DNA of 64,000 nt, taken from Streptomyces bicolor. Lineage in GTDB: Bacteria > Actinomycetota > Actinomycetes > Streptomycetales > Streptomycetaceae. This document shows positions 36,354 through 47,126 of this stretch, one piece after another (positions within the stretch are counted from its first letter, which is position 1; each line of letters begins with the position of its first letter). Position numbers and translations under genes: made by a program. The stretch is taken from the NCBI RefSeq assembly GCF_000719285.1, contig NZ_JOFS01000007.1, forward strand, positions 1 through 64,000. Reading direction: 5' to 3'. Below the pieces are notes generated by a model. The model did not search any database. It was not told the DNA's origin and saw only the letters and a program-made list of their open reading frames with translations.

Positions 36354-36943
36354 ACGCTCACCCCGGTGTAGCCGGCCCGCAGCGTGTCGAAGTCGGGGAA
36401 GCGCGCGGCGATGTCGCTGCCGGTGAACGTGCCGATCCAGCCGTCCTCCTCGTGGAAGAAGCGGATCGCGGTGAACGAGGGCCGGGTGCCCATGTCGAAC
36501 CAGTGCGTGGTCCCCTTCGGCACGCCCAGCAGGTCGCCCTTCTCGCAGTACACGGCGTGCACCGCGCCGTCGACGTGCAGGTAGAAGACACCGGCCCCGG
36601 AGACGAAGAAGCGGACCTCGTCGTCGTCCTCGTGGGTGTGCTCGGCGAGGAACTTCTCCCGGGCCGCGCGGGCCCGGTCCGCCCAGTCCGGGGAGCCGTC
36701 CGGATGCAGCGAGACGACGTCGACGGTGCGGAAGCCCTCCCGGGCGGTGAGCGCCCGCACCTCGTCGGCGTAGGCGGCGAGCACGGCCTGTGGGCCGGCG
36801 CCCGGCGGCAGGTCGTCCCGCACGGGCCACTGCTCGTAGGCGACGCCGAGCGGGGCCAGCGCCGCCCTGATCTCCTCCGGATCGGAGGTGCGGCGCAAAG
36901 CGGTCTCCGGGCCGGAATCGGGCCAGGTGGTCAGAAGCGTCAT
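36350..36943 (-). CDS. mtnD: Acireductone dioxygenase (ARD)
   Basis: A 197-residue cupin that cleaves acireductone with O2 to 2-keto-4-methylthiobutyrate and formate (Fe form). The Ni form of such enzymes yields methylthiopropionate, CO and formate instead. The metal site is in [16 protein letters not shown] with a later His in [11 protein letters not shown] 36943 is preceded by GGAG. It leads the mtnDCB operon, divergent from the A-T gene, with two cluster palindromes in the shared upstream region at 37056-37102. Its methylthio product closes the loop to methionine after a transamination. Confidence 0.94.
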   Translation of the reverse strand: MTLLTTWPDSGPETALRRTSDPEEIRAALAPLGVAYEQWPVRDDLPPGAGPQAVLAAYADEVRALTAREGFRTVDVVSLHPDGSPDWADRARAAREKFLAEHTHEDDDEVRFFVSGAGVFYLHVDGAVHAVYCEKGDLLGVPKGTTHWFDMGTRPSFTAIRFFHEEDGWIGTFTGSDIAARFPDFDTLRAGYTGVSV

Positions 36944-37055
36944 CAGCACTCCATCCGCGAAAGAAGGCCGGCGGGTCCTTCCCGGACCACCGGAGGATTT
37001 CACGTCGGTGGATCGTACGGCATTCCGAGGGCGCCCGGCAGAGCGAACTCTTTCC

Positions 37056-37102
37056 TTTCTCGCCGGCCGAGAAGAACGGAATGTTTCTCGCCCTGCGAGA
37101 AA
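37056..37102. promoter_or_regulatory. Two operator palindromes TTTCTC-N7-GAGAAA (locus 3)
   Basis: 37056-37074 (spacer GCCGGCC, right arm GAGAAG) and 37084-37102 (spacer GCCCTGC, perfect), starts 28 bp apart. The second is the core of a longer palindrome with outer arms GGAATG and CATTCC. They lie in the 348-base divergent region between mtnD and the A-T gene, so one site pair may control both the salvage operon and the NRPS/PKS/metK operon. A GAGAAA half-site is at 37236-37241. Confidence 0.85.
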
Positions 37103-37191
37103 CATTCCGCGGCTGCCGGAGAGGCCCTGCGCATGCCGGGAACAGGCGTCTTTCCAGCGCGAGTCGACGCCGTCGGGGCGCCCGAACGACA

Positions 37192-37222
37192 TTGACAACG
37201 ACAGGCCGCCCATATTTGGCTG
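37192..37222 (+). promoter_or_regulatory. Promoter of the A-T/KS/metK operon
   Basis: TTGACA (37192-37197), an 18-base spacer and TTGGCTG (37216-37222). This follows the pattern of the two other cluster promoters, ATTGAC(R), 18 bases, TTnnGCT. Here the nearest palindrome ends 89 bases upstream instead of 27-29. Confidence 0.4.
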
Positions 37223-37291
37223 TTCAACGCTTGCCGAGAAAACGTCGGAAGCGGTCGTCGTCCGGCGAAGAATGAGGGTTGAGGGTACGGA

Positions 37292-39109
37292 ATGGCGGAA
37301 CAGGCGAAGTCGGATCCTGGTTCACGGTCGGCCAGTCAATGCCTGCACGACCAATTCGCCGGACAGGCGCGGCGGCGCCGGAACGCCGTCGCGGTCGTCC
37401 AGGGCGAACGGTCCCTGACCTACGCGGAACTGCATGAGCGGGCCCGGGCCCTGGCCGCCCGGCTGCGGGCCGAGGGCGTGGGACCCGACGTGGTGGTCGG
37501 TCTCTTCGCGGAGCGTTCGGTCGACATGCTCATCGGCATGATCGGCATCCTGGAGGCGGGCGGCGCCTATCTGCCGCTGCGGGTGGACGACCCGGCGGAC
37601 CGTGTGTCGTTCATCCTGCGCGACGCCGGAGTGCGGGTCGTCGTGACCACCCCGGTGACCGACGAGCGCGGTCTCGACTTCGACGGAGTGCGCGTACGGG
37701 CCGACGTCCCCGGCGCCGTCGCCCCGACGGAGGAAACCCCCGCCCGCACGAACGAGGAGACCTCCGCCCGCGCGAACGAGGAGAACCTCGCCTACGTCAT
37801 CTACACCTCCGGCACCACCGGCACCCCGAAGGGCGTGGCCGTCCCGCACCGCGCCGCCGCCCGGATCGTCCGCACCGGCGTCTACGGCGACTTCGACGAG
37901 CACCAGACGTTCCTGCAGGCGTGCCCGCTGTCCTTCGACGCCTCCGTGTTCGAGATCTGGGCGGCCCTCGCCAACGGCGCCAGGCTGGTCCTGCTGCCGC
38001 AGCAGCGCTCCTCGGCGGACGCCGTCATCGACACCGTCCGCCGCTACGGCGTCACCACCTGCTGGCTCACTCCCACCCTGTTCAACCAGCTGGTCGACGA
38101 GGACCGGCTGAAGGACAGCGGGCTGCGCCAGGTGGTGATCGGCGGAGAGGTGGTGTCCACCCCGCACCTGGCGCAGGCCATGCGGTCCACCGACATCCGC
38201 TTCGCCAACGGCTACGGGCCGACCGAGGCCGGCGTGTTCACCTGCTGTCACCTCTTCCAGGAGTCCGACCTCGCCTATGCGCCCCCGCCGGTCGGCACCC
38301 CGCTGCCCGGCACCCGGGTCTGGATCCTCGACGAGCGGATGCGGCCGGTGCCCGACGGGGAACTGGGCGAGCTGTACATCGGCGGACCCGCGCTCGCCCG
38401 CGAGTACCATCGGCGCCCCGACCTCACCGAACGGGCCTTCCTGCCCGACCCGTTCGGCGAGACCGCCGACGGCCGGATCTACCGGTCCGGCGACCTCGCC
38501 CGGATGCTCCCCGGCCAACTGGTCCAAGTGGTCGGACGCACCGACAGCCAGGTCAAGATCCGCGGTAACCGGGTGGAGCTGACCGAGGTCGAGGCCGCCC
38601 TGCTCGACGAGCCGGCCGTCGCCCAGGCCGCCGTCGTCGACCGCGGCGAGGGAGCCGAGCGGGTGCTCGCCGCCTATGTCATCCCGGCGTACGGCGCCAC
38701 GCCCACCGTCACCGAGCTGCGCGCCCGGCTCGCCGCCCGGCTGCCGGACTACATGATCCCCACCGAGTTCCACCGCCTGGAGCGGCTGCCGCTCACCCGG
38801 CACGGCAAGACGGACCGGGCCGCGCTGCGCGCCGAGACCGGCGCGCCCCGGCTGGAGCTGGGCACCGCCTACCGGCCCGCGGCCGGCGAACTGGAGTCGC
38901 TGATGGCCGGAATATGGGCCGAGGTCCTCGGCGTGCCGGCGGTCGGCATGGACGACAACTACTTCGACCTGGGCGGCACCTCGCTCTCCATCAAGCAGGC
39001 GCAGCTCCGCCTGGAGGAGCGGACCGGTGTCCGTCTCCCGTCCACGGCCCTCTACGAATACCCCACGGTTCGCGCGCTCGCCGAAGCCATGGCCAAGCAC
39101 GAGGTATGA
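37292..39109 (+). CDS. Stand-alone NRPS adenylation-carrier (A-T) protein
   Basis: A 605-residue protein with no condensation domain. The adenylation domain (~15-520) has [26 protein letters not shown] and TGRSGDLA-type YRSGDLARM motifs and the late catalytic Lys in HGKTDRAAL. The carrier follows at ~535-600 ([16 protein letters not shown]). It activates an amino acid as AMP and loads it on its own T domain. My hand reading of the pocket residues gives D-A-F-W-V-G-G-V-F-K, nearest to Val-type codes, so a hydrophobic or unusual small amino acid. ATG 37292. Its stop overlaps the KS protein start (39106), so it probably hands the aminoacyl group to that ketosynthase. Confidence 0.9.
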   Translation: MAEQAKSDPGSRSASQCLHDQFAGQARRRRNAVAVVQGERSLTYAELHERARALAARLRAEGVGPDVVVGLFAERSVDMLIGMIGILEAGGAYLPLRVDDPADRVSFILRDAGVRVVVTTPVTDERGLDFDGVRVRADVPGAVAPTEETPARTNEETSARANEENLAYVIYTSGTTGTPKGVAVPHRAAARIVRTGVYGDFDEHQTFLQACPLSFDASVFEIWAALANGARLVLLPQQRSSADAVIDTVRRYGVTTCWLTPTLFNQLVDEDRLKDSGLRQVVIGGEVVSTPHLAQAMRSTDIRFANGYGPTEAGVFTCCHLFQESDLAYAPPPVGTPLPGTRVWILDERMRPVPDGELGELYIGGPALAREYHRRPDLTERAFLPDPFGETADGRIYRSGDLARMLPGQLVQVVGRTDSQVKIRGNRVELTEVEAALLDEPAVAQAAVVDRGEGAERVLAAYVIPAYGATPTVTELRARLAARLPDYMIPTEFHRLERLPLTRHGKTDRAALRAETGAPRLELGTAYRPAAGELESLMAGIWAEVLGVPAVGMDDNYFDLGGTSLSIKQAQLRLEERTGVRLPSTALYEYPTVRALAEAMAKHEV

Positions 39110-42100
39110 CACCTGTGAACCCTCAGTCCACTGACCCCACTGACCCCACTGACCCCCACTGTCGCGACATCGCCGTCATCGGGATGGCCGCCGAACTGCC
39201 GGGCGCCGACGATCTCGACGCCTTCTGGGAGAACATCCGAGCGGGCGAGGAGTCCATCACGCACGGCTCGCCGCGCGTCGTCGAGGACCCCGCCACCGGC
39301 CGCCGCTGGGTGCACGCCCGCGGCGTCCTGAAGGACGTCCGCCGCTTCGACGCCGAGTTCTTCGGCATCCCGCGCCGCGAGGCCGAGGTCCTGGACCCGC
39401 AGCACCGCCGGCTGCTGGAGCTGTCCTGGAACGCCATGGAGGACGCCGGCTACGACCCGTACCGGGTGCGGGAGACCGTCGCCGTCTACACCTCGGTCGG
39501 CCCCAACTCCTACTACGGCACCAGGGACTTCGGAGCCCGCTCCGCCGCCGAGCGCATGCTCATCCAGCTGTCCAACGGGCCCGACACCCTGCCCACCCGT
39601 ATCTCCTACAAACTGGGCCTGACCGGCGAGAGCGTCAACGTCCAGTCCGCGTGCTCCTCGGCCGCCGTCGCCGTCCATCTGGCCTGCGAGGCGCTGCGCG
39701 AGGGCCGCGCTGACATGGCGCTGGTGGGCGCGGCCAGCATCAGCGCGCTGGAGACACTCGCGTACGAGCACCAGGACGGGTTCATCCTGTCCGCGGACGG
39801 CAGCACCCGCGCCTACGACAAGGGCGCCAGCGGCTACGTGGAGGGCGACGGCGCCGGTGTGCTCGTCCTGCGCCGCCTCGACGACGCCCTGGAGCGCCGG
39901 GACAACGTCCACGCCGTGATCAAGAGCAGCGCGGTGAACAACGACGGCCGCGCCAAGGCCGGTTACTCGGCGCCCAGCGTGGAGGGACAGTCCCGGGTCA
40001 TCCGGGCGGCGCTGGAGGCCTCCGGGGTCCCCGCCGACACCATCGCCCTGGTCGAGGGCCACGGCACCGGCACCCAGGTCGGCGACCCGATCGAGGTACG
40101 CGGTCTGGCCCGCGCCTACCGGGCCTTCACCGACCGCACCGACTACTGCGCCCTCGGCTCGGTCAAGGCGAACATCGGCCATCTGTGCTTCGCCTCCGGC
40201 ATCGCCGGGCTGCTCAAGGCCGTCCTGTGCCTGATCCACGGCGAAGTGCCGCCCATGGCCGTCCTGGAGGAGCCCAACCCGGACCTCGACTTCACCGGCA
40301 CGCCGTTCTACCTCAACCGGACGCTCAAGCCATGGCCGCAGCCCGGTCCCCGCCGGGCCGCCGTGAGCTGCTTCGGGATGGGCGGCACCAACGCCCACTT
40401 CATCCTCGAACAGGCACCCGAACCGGTGACCGGTGACGGGGAATCCGGCCCCCGGCGGACCCTCCCCGTGGTCCTGTCGGCCCGCAGCGCCGAGGCCCTG
40501 ACGGAGGTCAGGCGCCGCCTGGCCGCTCACCTGCGCGCCCACCCGGACACCGACCTCGGCGCGCTCGCCCACACGCTCGCCACCGGTCGCCGTCCGCTCG
40601 CCCACCGCTGGGCCGTGGCGGTCGACTCCGGCGAGGCGCTGCTGCGCGCGCTCGACGGCGCCCCGCCCGCCCCCGACGGCTCTCCGGCCGCCGAACTGGC
40701 CCGGACCTGGGCCGAGGGCGGCGACGCGAACTGGGACGAGGTGTTCGACACCGCCGACCGGCGCCGGATCTCGCTGCCCGGCTACCCGTGGCAGGGCGAG
40801 CGCCTGTGGATCGAGGCCGCCCCGGCCGGCACCGAGGGCGGCGTCGAACTGGAGGCGGCGGAGCAGGCCCCGGTAGCCGAATGGCTCCACCGGCCCGCCT
40901 GGGAACGGACCGCGCTGCCCCGGCCGTATCTCACCGGCGACCTGCCGCCCGTCGACGGCGTCACCCTGCTGTTCGGCGACGGCGACGGCGACGGCAGCCC
41001 GGCCGGCCCGCTGGCGGCCGAGCTGAGCGCGGCGGGACGCACCGTGCTGCACGTCGCGCCCGGCGACCGGTTCGAGGTCACCGACGACCACCATGCCGTC
41101 GTCCGGCCCGAGGTGGCCGAGGACTTCCACCAGTTGGTGGACTGGGCCGTGACACGCGGTGGCCAGGTGGCCGAGGTCGTCCACCTCTGGTCCTACGGCG
41201 CCCCGGCCGACCAGGACACCGGCATCGCCCGGGGCGCCCTCGCGGTACTGCACCTGGTGCAGGCCCTCGCCACGGCACGGCAGAGCGCCGACCTGTGGAT
41301 CGGCACCGAGAACGCGCAGACCGCCGCCGCCCCACGCCCCGGGGCCACCGCGTCCGAGGACGCCCGCCGGACCCTGCGCCTGGAGGCGTCCGCGGTGCTG
41401 GGACTGTGCCGGGTCATCCCGCAGGAGCACCCGGAACTGCGCTGCCACGCCGTCGACTTCGCCCTGGACACCCTGCCCGGGCAGGCCGCCGCCGGACTGC
41501 TCGCGGAGATGGCCTCCCCGGGCGCCGACCCCGAGGTGGTGTACCGGGGCGGCGACCGGCTGCTGCCCACGGTGGAACCGCTGCCCGCCCCCGACGGCGG
41601 CCCCGTGCCGGTGCCCGTACGCCCCGGCGGCGTGTACCTCGTCACCGGCGGCCTGGGCCGGATCGGACTGGTGATCGCCGAGGTGTTCGCGCGCACCGCC
41701 CCGGTCCGCCTGGCGCTCGTCTCCCGCACCCCCGACCCGGACGCGCCGGGCGTGCGCCGACTGCGCGAACTGGGCGCCGAAGTGCTCGTGCTGGGCGCCG
41801 ACGTGGCCGACGAGAGGGCGATGCGCGAGGTCGTCGACGAGATCCACGCCCGGTGGGGAACCATCGACGGAGTGGTGCACTCGGCGGGCATCGAGGAGAG
41901 CCGCAACTTCTCCTTCATCGCCGAGACCGGCACCGACCAGGCCGTGGCCGCCCTGCGGCCCAAGGTGCCCGGCATCGCCGTCCTGGACCGGGTGACCCGC
42001 GACGAGCCACTGGAGTACTGCCTGGTCTGCTCCAGCCTCGACACCCTGCTCGGCGGCATCGCCTTCGGCATCTACTCGGTGGCCAACCGCTACCTCGACG

Positions 42101-42672
42101 GCTACGCGCACTGGCGGCGCGCCCACGGCGCCCCCTGGATCAGCGTGGACTGGGACTCGTGGCAGTTCGACGGACCCGGTTCCGGACGCATCGGAGCCGC
42201 CGCCGCCCGCACCGCGATCCGCCCCGGCCAGGCGGGCGACGTCCTGGGCGCCGTGCTGACCGGCGGTGAAGCCCAGTGCGTCGTGTCCACCGTGCCCCTG
42301 GCGAGCCGTATCGAGCGCATCCGCCGCGCCTTCGAACGCCGCCGACAGGACGCCGCCGCACACGAGGGCGCACCGCACGCCCGTTCCCGCGAGGAGATCG
42401 GCGGCCTCGTCCGCGACGTCGTCGGGGAGATCACCGACACGCCCGCGCCGCGGGACGAGGACGAACTGCTCGCCGTCGGCTGCGACTCGCTCGCCCTGCT
42501 GGAGGTCGTGGTCCGGCTGGAGGGCGCGCTGGGGCTCAAGCTGCCCATGGCCGACCTGTGGGGCTGCTCCACCCTGTCCGACCTCGCCCAGGTGTGCTGG
42601 GCGAGCGCCGGAGCACACGGGGCGGACGACGCCGACGGCGCCGAGGAGGCGCTGCGCTATCTCGCCGGCTGA
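39106..42672 (+). CDS. AT-less PKS module: KS-(AT remnant linkers)-KR-ACP
   Basis: A 1188-residue modular PKS. Ketosynthase ~18-440 with VQSACSSAA (Cys 183), EGHGTGTQVGDP and KANIGH. Next comes the KS-AT linker (ALTEVRRRLAAHLRAHP), joined directly to a post-AT linker (RRISLPGYPWQGERLWIE), so the whole AT core is missing. Ketoreductase ~650-1060 has GGLGRIG and the Ser/Tyr centre SSLDTLLGGIAFGIYSVAN. ACP ~1090-1175 has Ser 1128 in GCDSLALL. It would extend the aminoacyl group from the A-T protein by one malonyl unit and reduce it to a beta-hydroxy acid. The extender must come from an AT in trans, plausibly that of the giant PKS. The start overlaps the A-T gene. Confidence 0.9.
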   Translation: MTPVNPQSTDPTDPTDPHCRDIAVIGMAAELPGADDLDAFWENIRAGEESITHGSPRVVEDPATGRRWVHARGVLKDVRRFDAEFFGIPRREAEVLDPQHRRLLELSWNAMEDAGYDPYRVRETVAVYTSVGPNSYYGTRDFGARSAAERMLIQLSNGPDTLPTRISYKLGLTGESVNVQSACSSAAVAVHLACEALREGRADMALVGAASISALETLAYEHQDGFILSADGSTRAYDKGASGYVEGDGAGVLVLRRLDDALERRDNVHAVIKSSAVNNDGRAKAGYSAPSVEGQSRVIRAALEASGVPADTIALVEGHGTGTQVGDPIEVRGLARAYRAFTDRTDYCALGSVKANIGHLCFASGIAGLLKAVLCLIHGEVPPMAVLEEPNPDLDFTGTPFYLNRTLKPWPQPGPRRAAVSCFGMGGTNAHFILEQAPEPVTGDGESGPRRTLPVVLSARSAEALTEVRRRLAAHLRAHPDTDLGALAHTLATGRRPLAHRWAVAVDSGEALLRALDGAPPAPDGSPAAELARTWAEGGDANWDEVFDTADRRRISLPGYPWQGERLWIEAAPAGTEGGVELEAAEQAPVAEWLHRPAWERTALPRPYLTGDLPPVDGVTLLFGDGDGDGSPAGPLAAELSAAGRTVLHVAPGDRFEVTDDHHAVVRPEVAEDFHQLVDWAVTRGGQVAEVVHLWSYGAPADQDTGIARGALAVLHLVQALATARQSADLWIGTENAQTAAAPRPGATASEDARRTLRLEASAVLGLCRVIPQEHPELRCHAVDFALDTLPGQAAAGLLAEMASPGADPEVVYRGGDRLLPTVEPLPAPDGGPVPVPVRPGGVYLVTGGLGRIGLVIAEVFARTAPVRLALVSRTPDPDAPGVRRLRELGAEVLVLGADVADERAMREVVDEIHARWGTIDGVVHSAGIEESRNFSFIAETGTDQAVAALRPKVPGIAVLDRVTRDEPLEYCLVCSSLDTLLGGIAFGIYSVANRYLDGYAHWRRAHGAPWISVDWDSWQFDGPGSGRIGAAAARTAIRPGQAGDVLGAVLTGGEAQCVVSTVPLASRIERIRRAFERRRQDAAAHEGAPHARSREEIGGLVRDVVGEITDTPAPRDEDELLAVGCDSLALLEVVVRLEGALGLKLPMADLWGCSTLSDLAQVCWASAGAHGADDADGAEEALRYLAG

Positions 42673-42768
42673 CGCGGCACGGCACTCCGCGCACTCCGCG
42701 GAGCGCTCCCGGGACCTCCACCACAGGCGTCTCGCGCAGACGCCGGCCGAAGACAGGTGACCCAACCG

Positions 42769-43968
42769 ATGCAATTCGACCTTGCCAGGGCCCGCGCCGA
42801 CACACCGGGTGTCGCGCATGTCGTGCACCTGAACAACGCGGGCGCCAGCCTGGCCCCACGCGCGGTGACCGACGCGATGACCCGGCATCTCGCGCTGGAG
42901 AGCACCGTGGGCGCGTACGAGGCGGCCGAGCGCGCCCACGAGGCGGTCGCCCGCGCCCATGACGCGCTCGCCGCACTGCTGAACGCGCACCCCGACGAGA
43001 TCGCGATCCTGGACAGCGCGACCCGCGCCTGGGGCATGGCGCTGTCCAGCATCCCGCTGCGGCGGGGGGACCGGGTGCTGCTGTCACCCGTCGAGTACGG
43101 CAGCAACCACATCTCGCTGCTCCACCTCGCCGAACGCACCGGCGTGTCCCTCGAGTTCCTGCCGGTCGACGACGACGGCCTCGTCGACACGGCCGCGCTG
43201 GAGCAGTGCCTGGACGAGCGGGTCAAGCTCGTGGCCATGGCGCATGTGCCCATGCACGACGGCCTGGTGAACCCGGTCGCCGAGGTGGGCAAGGTGGTGC
43301 GCCGGACCGACGCCCTGTTCCTCGTGGACGCCTGCCAGTCGGTGGGCCAGCTGCCGGTGGACGTCCAGGACTTCGGCTGCGACCTGCTGGTGGGCTGCGG
43401 CCGCAAGTACCTGCGCGGCCCGCGCGGCACCGGTTTCCTCTACGTCGCCCGCGACGTCGCCCCCCGCCTCACTCCGCCGGTGCTCGGCCTGGACGGCGTC
43501 GAGTGGCATGCCGGGAAGTACCGGCTCGCCCCAGGCGCGCGCCGCTTCGAGACCTGGGAGGTCAACGCCGCCGCCCGGATAGGTCTCGGGGTGGCCGTCG
43601 ACTACGCCCGCGGTTGGGGAGTGGAGCGCACCTGGCAGCGGATCCGCTCGCTGGCCGCCGGACTGCGCGCCGACCTGGCCAGGGTGCCGGGCGTCACGGT
43701 GCAGGACCGGGGCGTGGAACGGTGCGGCAACATCGCCGTCACCTTCGCCGGCCTCGACCCCTTCCAGGTGCGCGCCGAGCTGCTGCGCGCCGGCATCAAC
43801 AGCTGGGTGTGCCTTGACAACGCCGCCTGCCACGACATGCAACAGCGCGGCCTCAGCCGCCTCTTGCGGATCTCCGTCCACTACTACAACAGCGAGGACG
43901 AGCTGGAGCGGCTGTGCTCGGTGCTCGCCGGTCTGACCTCAGGAACGAAAGCGAGGGCCTTCGCATGA
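42769..43968 (+). CDS. Class V PLP-dependent enzyme (isopenicillin N epimerase/cysteine desulfurase fold)
   Basis: A 399-residue fold-type I PLP enzyme. HLNNAGASLAP at the N-terminus, LVDACQSVGQLPVDV, and the PLP lysine in VGCGRKYLRGPRGTGFLY. The desulfurase catalytic Cys loop (HxC near the end) is absent: the matching region reads INSWVCLDNAACHDMQQ. A sulfur-transfer role is therefore doubtful, and epimerase, lyase or aminotransferase chemistry is more likely. ATG 42769 (AGGTGA eight bases upstream) is preferred to GTG 42757. Its stop overlaps the thioesterase start. Gamma-elimination or substitution on a SAM-derived amino acid, or release of the PKS chain by a PLP enzyme, are open options. 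Confidence 0.78.
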   Translation: MQFDLARARADTPGVAHVVHLNNAGASLAPRAVTDAMTRHLALESTVGAYEAAERAHEAVARAHDALAALLNAHPDEIAILDSATRAWGMALSSIPLRRGDRVLLSPVEYGSNHISLLHLAERTGVSLEFLPVDDDGLVDTAALEQCLDERVKLVAMAHVPMHDGLVNPVAEVGKVVRRTDALFLVDACQSVGQLPVDVQDFGCDLLVGCGRKYLRGPRGTGFLYVARDVAPRLTPPVLGLDGVEWHAGKYRLAPGARRFETWEVNAAARIGLGVAVDYARGWGVERTWQRIRSLAAGLRADLARVPGVTVQDRGVERCGNIAVTFAGLDPFQVRAELLRAGINSWVCLDNAACHDMQQRGLSRLLRISVHYYNSEDELERLCSVLAGLTSGTKARAFA

Positions 43969-44747
43969 CGGCATCGGCATGGATCAAGCGGCCACGGCCG
44001 CGGCCCGAGGCCCGCGCGAGGGTGTTCTGCGTCCCGCACGCCGGGGCGGGACCGTCGTCCTACGCGCACTGGGTTTCCGAACTGCCCGAGGACGTCGAGC
44101 TGTGCCTGGTGCATCTGCCGGGACGGGAGGCACGGCTGGCCGAGCTGCCGCTCGACGACATCACGGCCCTCGCCCAGCGCGTCGCCCGCGCCTGCGCGGA
44201 CCTGCTCGACCTGCCCTTCGTCATGTTCGGGCACAGCATGGGCGCACTCGTCGCCTACGAGACGGCCCGGCGGCTCACCGTCCAGCCCCGCCGGCTGTTC
44301 GTCTCCGCCTGCCCGCCCGCGCACCGGCTGGTGGAGGAGCCGCCCGTCGCCCACCTGCCCGACGACGAGTTCCTCGCCGAGGTCCGTCGCGCCTACCAGG
44401 GCATACCGGACGAGGTGTGGAACGACCGGGCTCTGATGCGGATGATGCTGCCCGCCCTGCGCGCCGACTTCGCCGCGTACGAAACCTACGAGTGGGTCCG
44501 GCGCGCCCCGCTGAGCTGTCCCGTCACCGTGCTGGGCGGCTCCGCGGACGCCCTGGTGCCCACCGGTTCGCTCGCGGGCTGGGCCGAACTGACCGAGGGG
44601 GAGTGCGCGGTCGAGGTGTTCGACGGCGGGCACTTCTACCTCACGCAGGCCCGCCGCGAGGTCCAGGGCATGGTCACCGCGGCGCTCCTGACCGACGGGG
44701 CCCCGGCCGCCGCCGGCGCCGGCCCGGACCGAGGAGCCGGGGCATGA
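43965..44747 (+). CDS. Type II thioesterase
   Basis: A 260-residue external thioesterase of the RifR/GrsT type. Start [17 protein letters not shown], nucleophile [12 protein letters not shown] (~residue 87), a C-terminal VFDGGHFYL with the catalytic His. Such enzymes clear misloaded acyl groups from carriers and sometimes release products. No TE domain is fused to the PKS/NRPS proteins of this cluster, so it may also be the release enzyme. It overlaps both neighbours (43965 and 44744). Confidence 0.92.
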   Translation: MTASAWIKRPRPRPEARARVFCVPHAGAGPSSYAHWVSELPEDVELCLVHLPGREARLAELPLDDITALAQRVARACADLLDLPFVMFGHSMGALVAYETARRLTVQPRRLFVSACPPAHRLVEEPPVAHLPDDEFLAEVRRAYQGIPDEVWNDRALMRMMLPALRADFAAYETYEWVRRAPLSCPVTVLGGSADALVPTGSLAGWAELTEGECAVEVFDGGHFYLTQARREVQGMVTAALLTDGAPAAAGAGPDRGAGA

Positions 44748-45886
44748 CCGTATGGACGACCGAGAATCTGGCCGAGGCGCGCGAGAGGGGCTGGGACACC
44801 GTCGTCCCGCCCGACGACCTCTTCCGCTCCCCGGGCTGGCTGGCGCTGGAGAGCGAACAGACCAACCTCCCGCCCCGCTACTACCTGGCGGGCGAGCCCG
44901 GCCGGGCCGAGGCGGGCCTGTCCTGCTACCCACTGGACGCCTCCTCGGAGCGCTGGCCGTTCATGCGCGTGGACCGGACCGTGCGCATGCTCGCCGGAGC
45001 CGGCGGCGTCGAACCGGACGAGGACACCGCCCGAGCCGTCGACGCGCTGCTGCCCACCCTGCTGTTCGGCGGGCGCAGGGTGCCAAATACCGCGCTCGTC
45101 ACGGCGCCCGGCCTCCCGGAGAACCGGCGCCGGCAGCGGATCGCCGAACTGGTCGCCGCCGGCGAGGACGATGCCCGGGCCGCCGGCGCGGCCAGCTCCG
45201 CCTTCCTCTTCGTCGCCGCGTCCGACACCGCGCTGCGGGAGGTGCTGCGCGAACGCGGCTACGCCGAGGTCCCCACCGCCCACTACTCCACCCTCCGGCT
45301 GCCCGAGCCGGGCTTCGAGGGCTATCTGCGCCTGCTGCCCAGCGACCGCCGGCGCAAGGTGCGCTACGAGCGCCGCCGTCTGGAGGCGGCCGGTGTCGGC
45401 TTCCGGATCGAGCCCCTCACACCCGACCTGACCGGGGAACTGGTGCCGCTGCTGCTGAAGCACGGCAACAAGTACGGACACGCCTACGCCCCCGAGGCGA
45501 TGACCCGCACCTTGCAGCTGCACGCCACGCACTGCGGCGCGGACGCCGAGGTCATCACCGCCCGCTCCCAGGACGGCGCGGTGCGCGGCTTCTCCCTGGT
45601 CGTCCGCCGGGGCACACGCCTGTACATCCGCCTGACCGGCTACGACTACGACTGGCAGGGCAAGCTGCCGCTGTACTTCGCCCTCTGCTTCTACGAACCC
45701 GTGGAGCACGCGAGCCGGATCGGCGCGACGACCCTCGACTACGCCGTCGCCTCCGAGAGCACCAAGCTGTCCCGTGGCTGCACCCAGGAACGGCGCTTCG
45801 GCTACGTCAAGGCGTTCGACCCGACGACCCACACCACCGTCGCCCGGCTGCTCGCCCGCCTCGGCGACGACCCCGCAGACCGTTGA
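44744..45886 (+). CDS. GNAT/FemAB-like acyltransferase
   Basis: A 380-residue protein of the double-GNAT Acetyltransf_6/FemAB-like superfamily. The C-terminal half shows the family path: [52 protein letters not shown] and [21 protein letters not shown]. Members transfer acyl or aminoacyl groups to amines from CoA, ACP or tRNA. Start ATG 44744 overlaps the thioesterase stop; metK follows after 26 bases. It could join the PKS acyl chain to the amino group carried by the A-T/KS line. The LuxI autoinducer synthases, also GNAT-fold, use acyl-ACP plus SAM and release MTA, but direct similarity to LuxI is not visible. Confidence 0.75.
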   Translation: MTVWTTENLAEARERGWDTVVPPDDLFRSPGWLALESEQTNLPPRYYLAGEPGRAEAGLSCYPLDASSERWPFMRVDRTVRMLAGAGGVEPDEDTARAVDALLPTLLFGGRRVPNTALVTAPGLPENRRRQRIAELVAAGEDDARAAGAASSAFLFVAASDTALREVLRERGYAEVPTAHYSTLRLPEPGFEGYLRLLPSDRRRKVRYERRRLEAAGVGFRIEPLTPDLTGELVPLLLKHGNKYGHAYAPEAMTRTLQLHATHCGADAEVITARSQDGAVRGFSLVVRRGTRLYIRLTGYDYDWQGKLPLYFALCFYEPVEHASRIGATTLDYAVASESTKLSRGCTQERRFGYVKAFDPTTHTTVARLLARLGDDPADR

Positions 45887-45912
45887 CCCTCCGCCCCACC
45901 CCTGGGAGACCC

Positions 45913-47076
<1,164 letters not shown>

Positions 47077-47126
47077 CTCCGCCACCCGCCCCGGCAACCG
47101 TGCCGCACTCCCCGAAGGAACACCCC

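Noticed and set aside
42769..43968. A sulfur-supplying cysteine desulfurase for the cluster
   Set aside because: The catalytic Cys loop of desulfurases is not seen at the expected C-terminal place; the true SufS-type enzyme is the separate gene at 47965.
44744..45886. A LuxI-type acyl-homoserine lactone synthase
   Set aside because: Length (380 aa) and motifs fit the FemAB-like double-GNAT family rather than the ~200-residue LuxI family; kept only as a chemical analogy.
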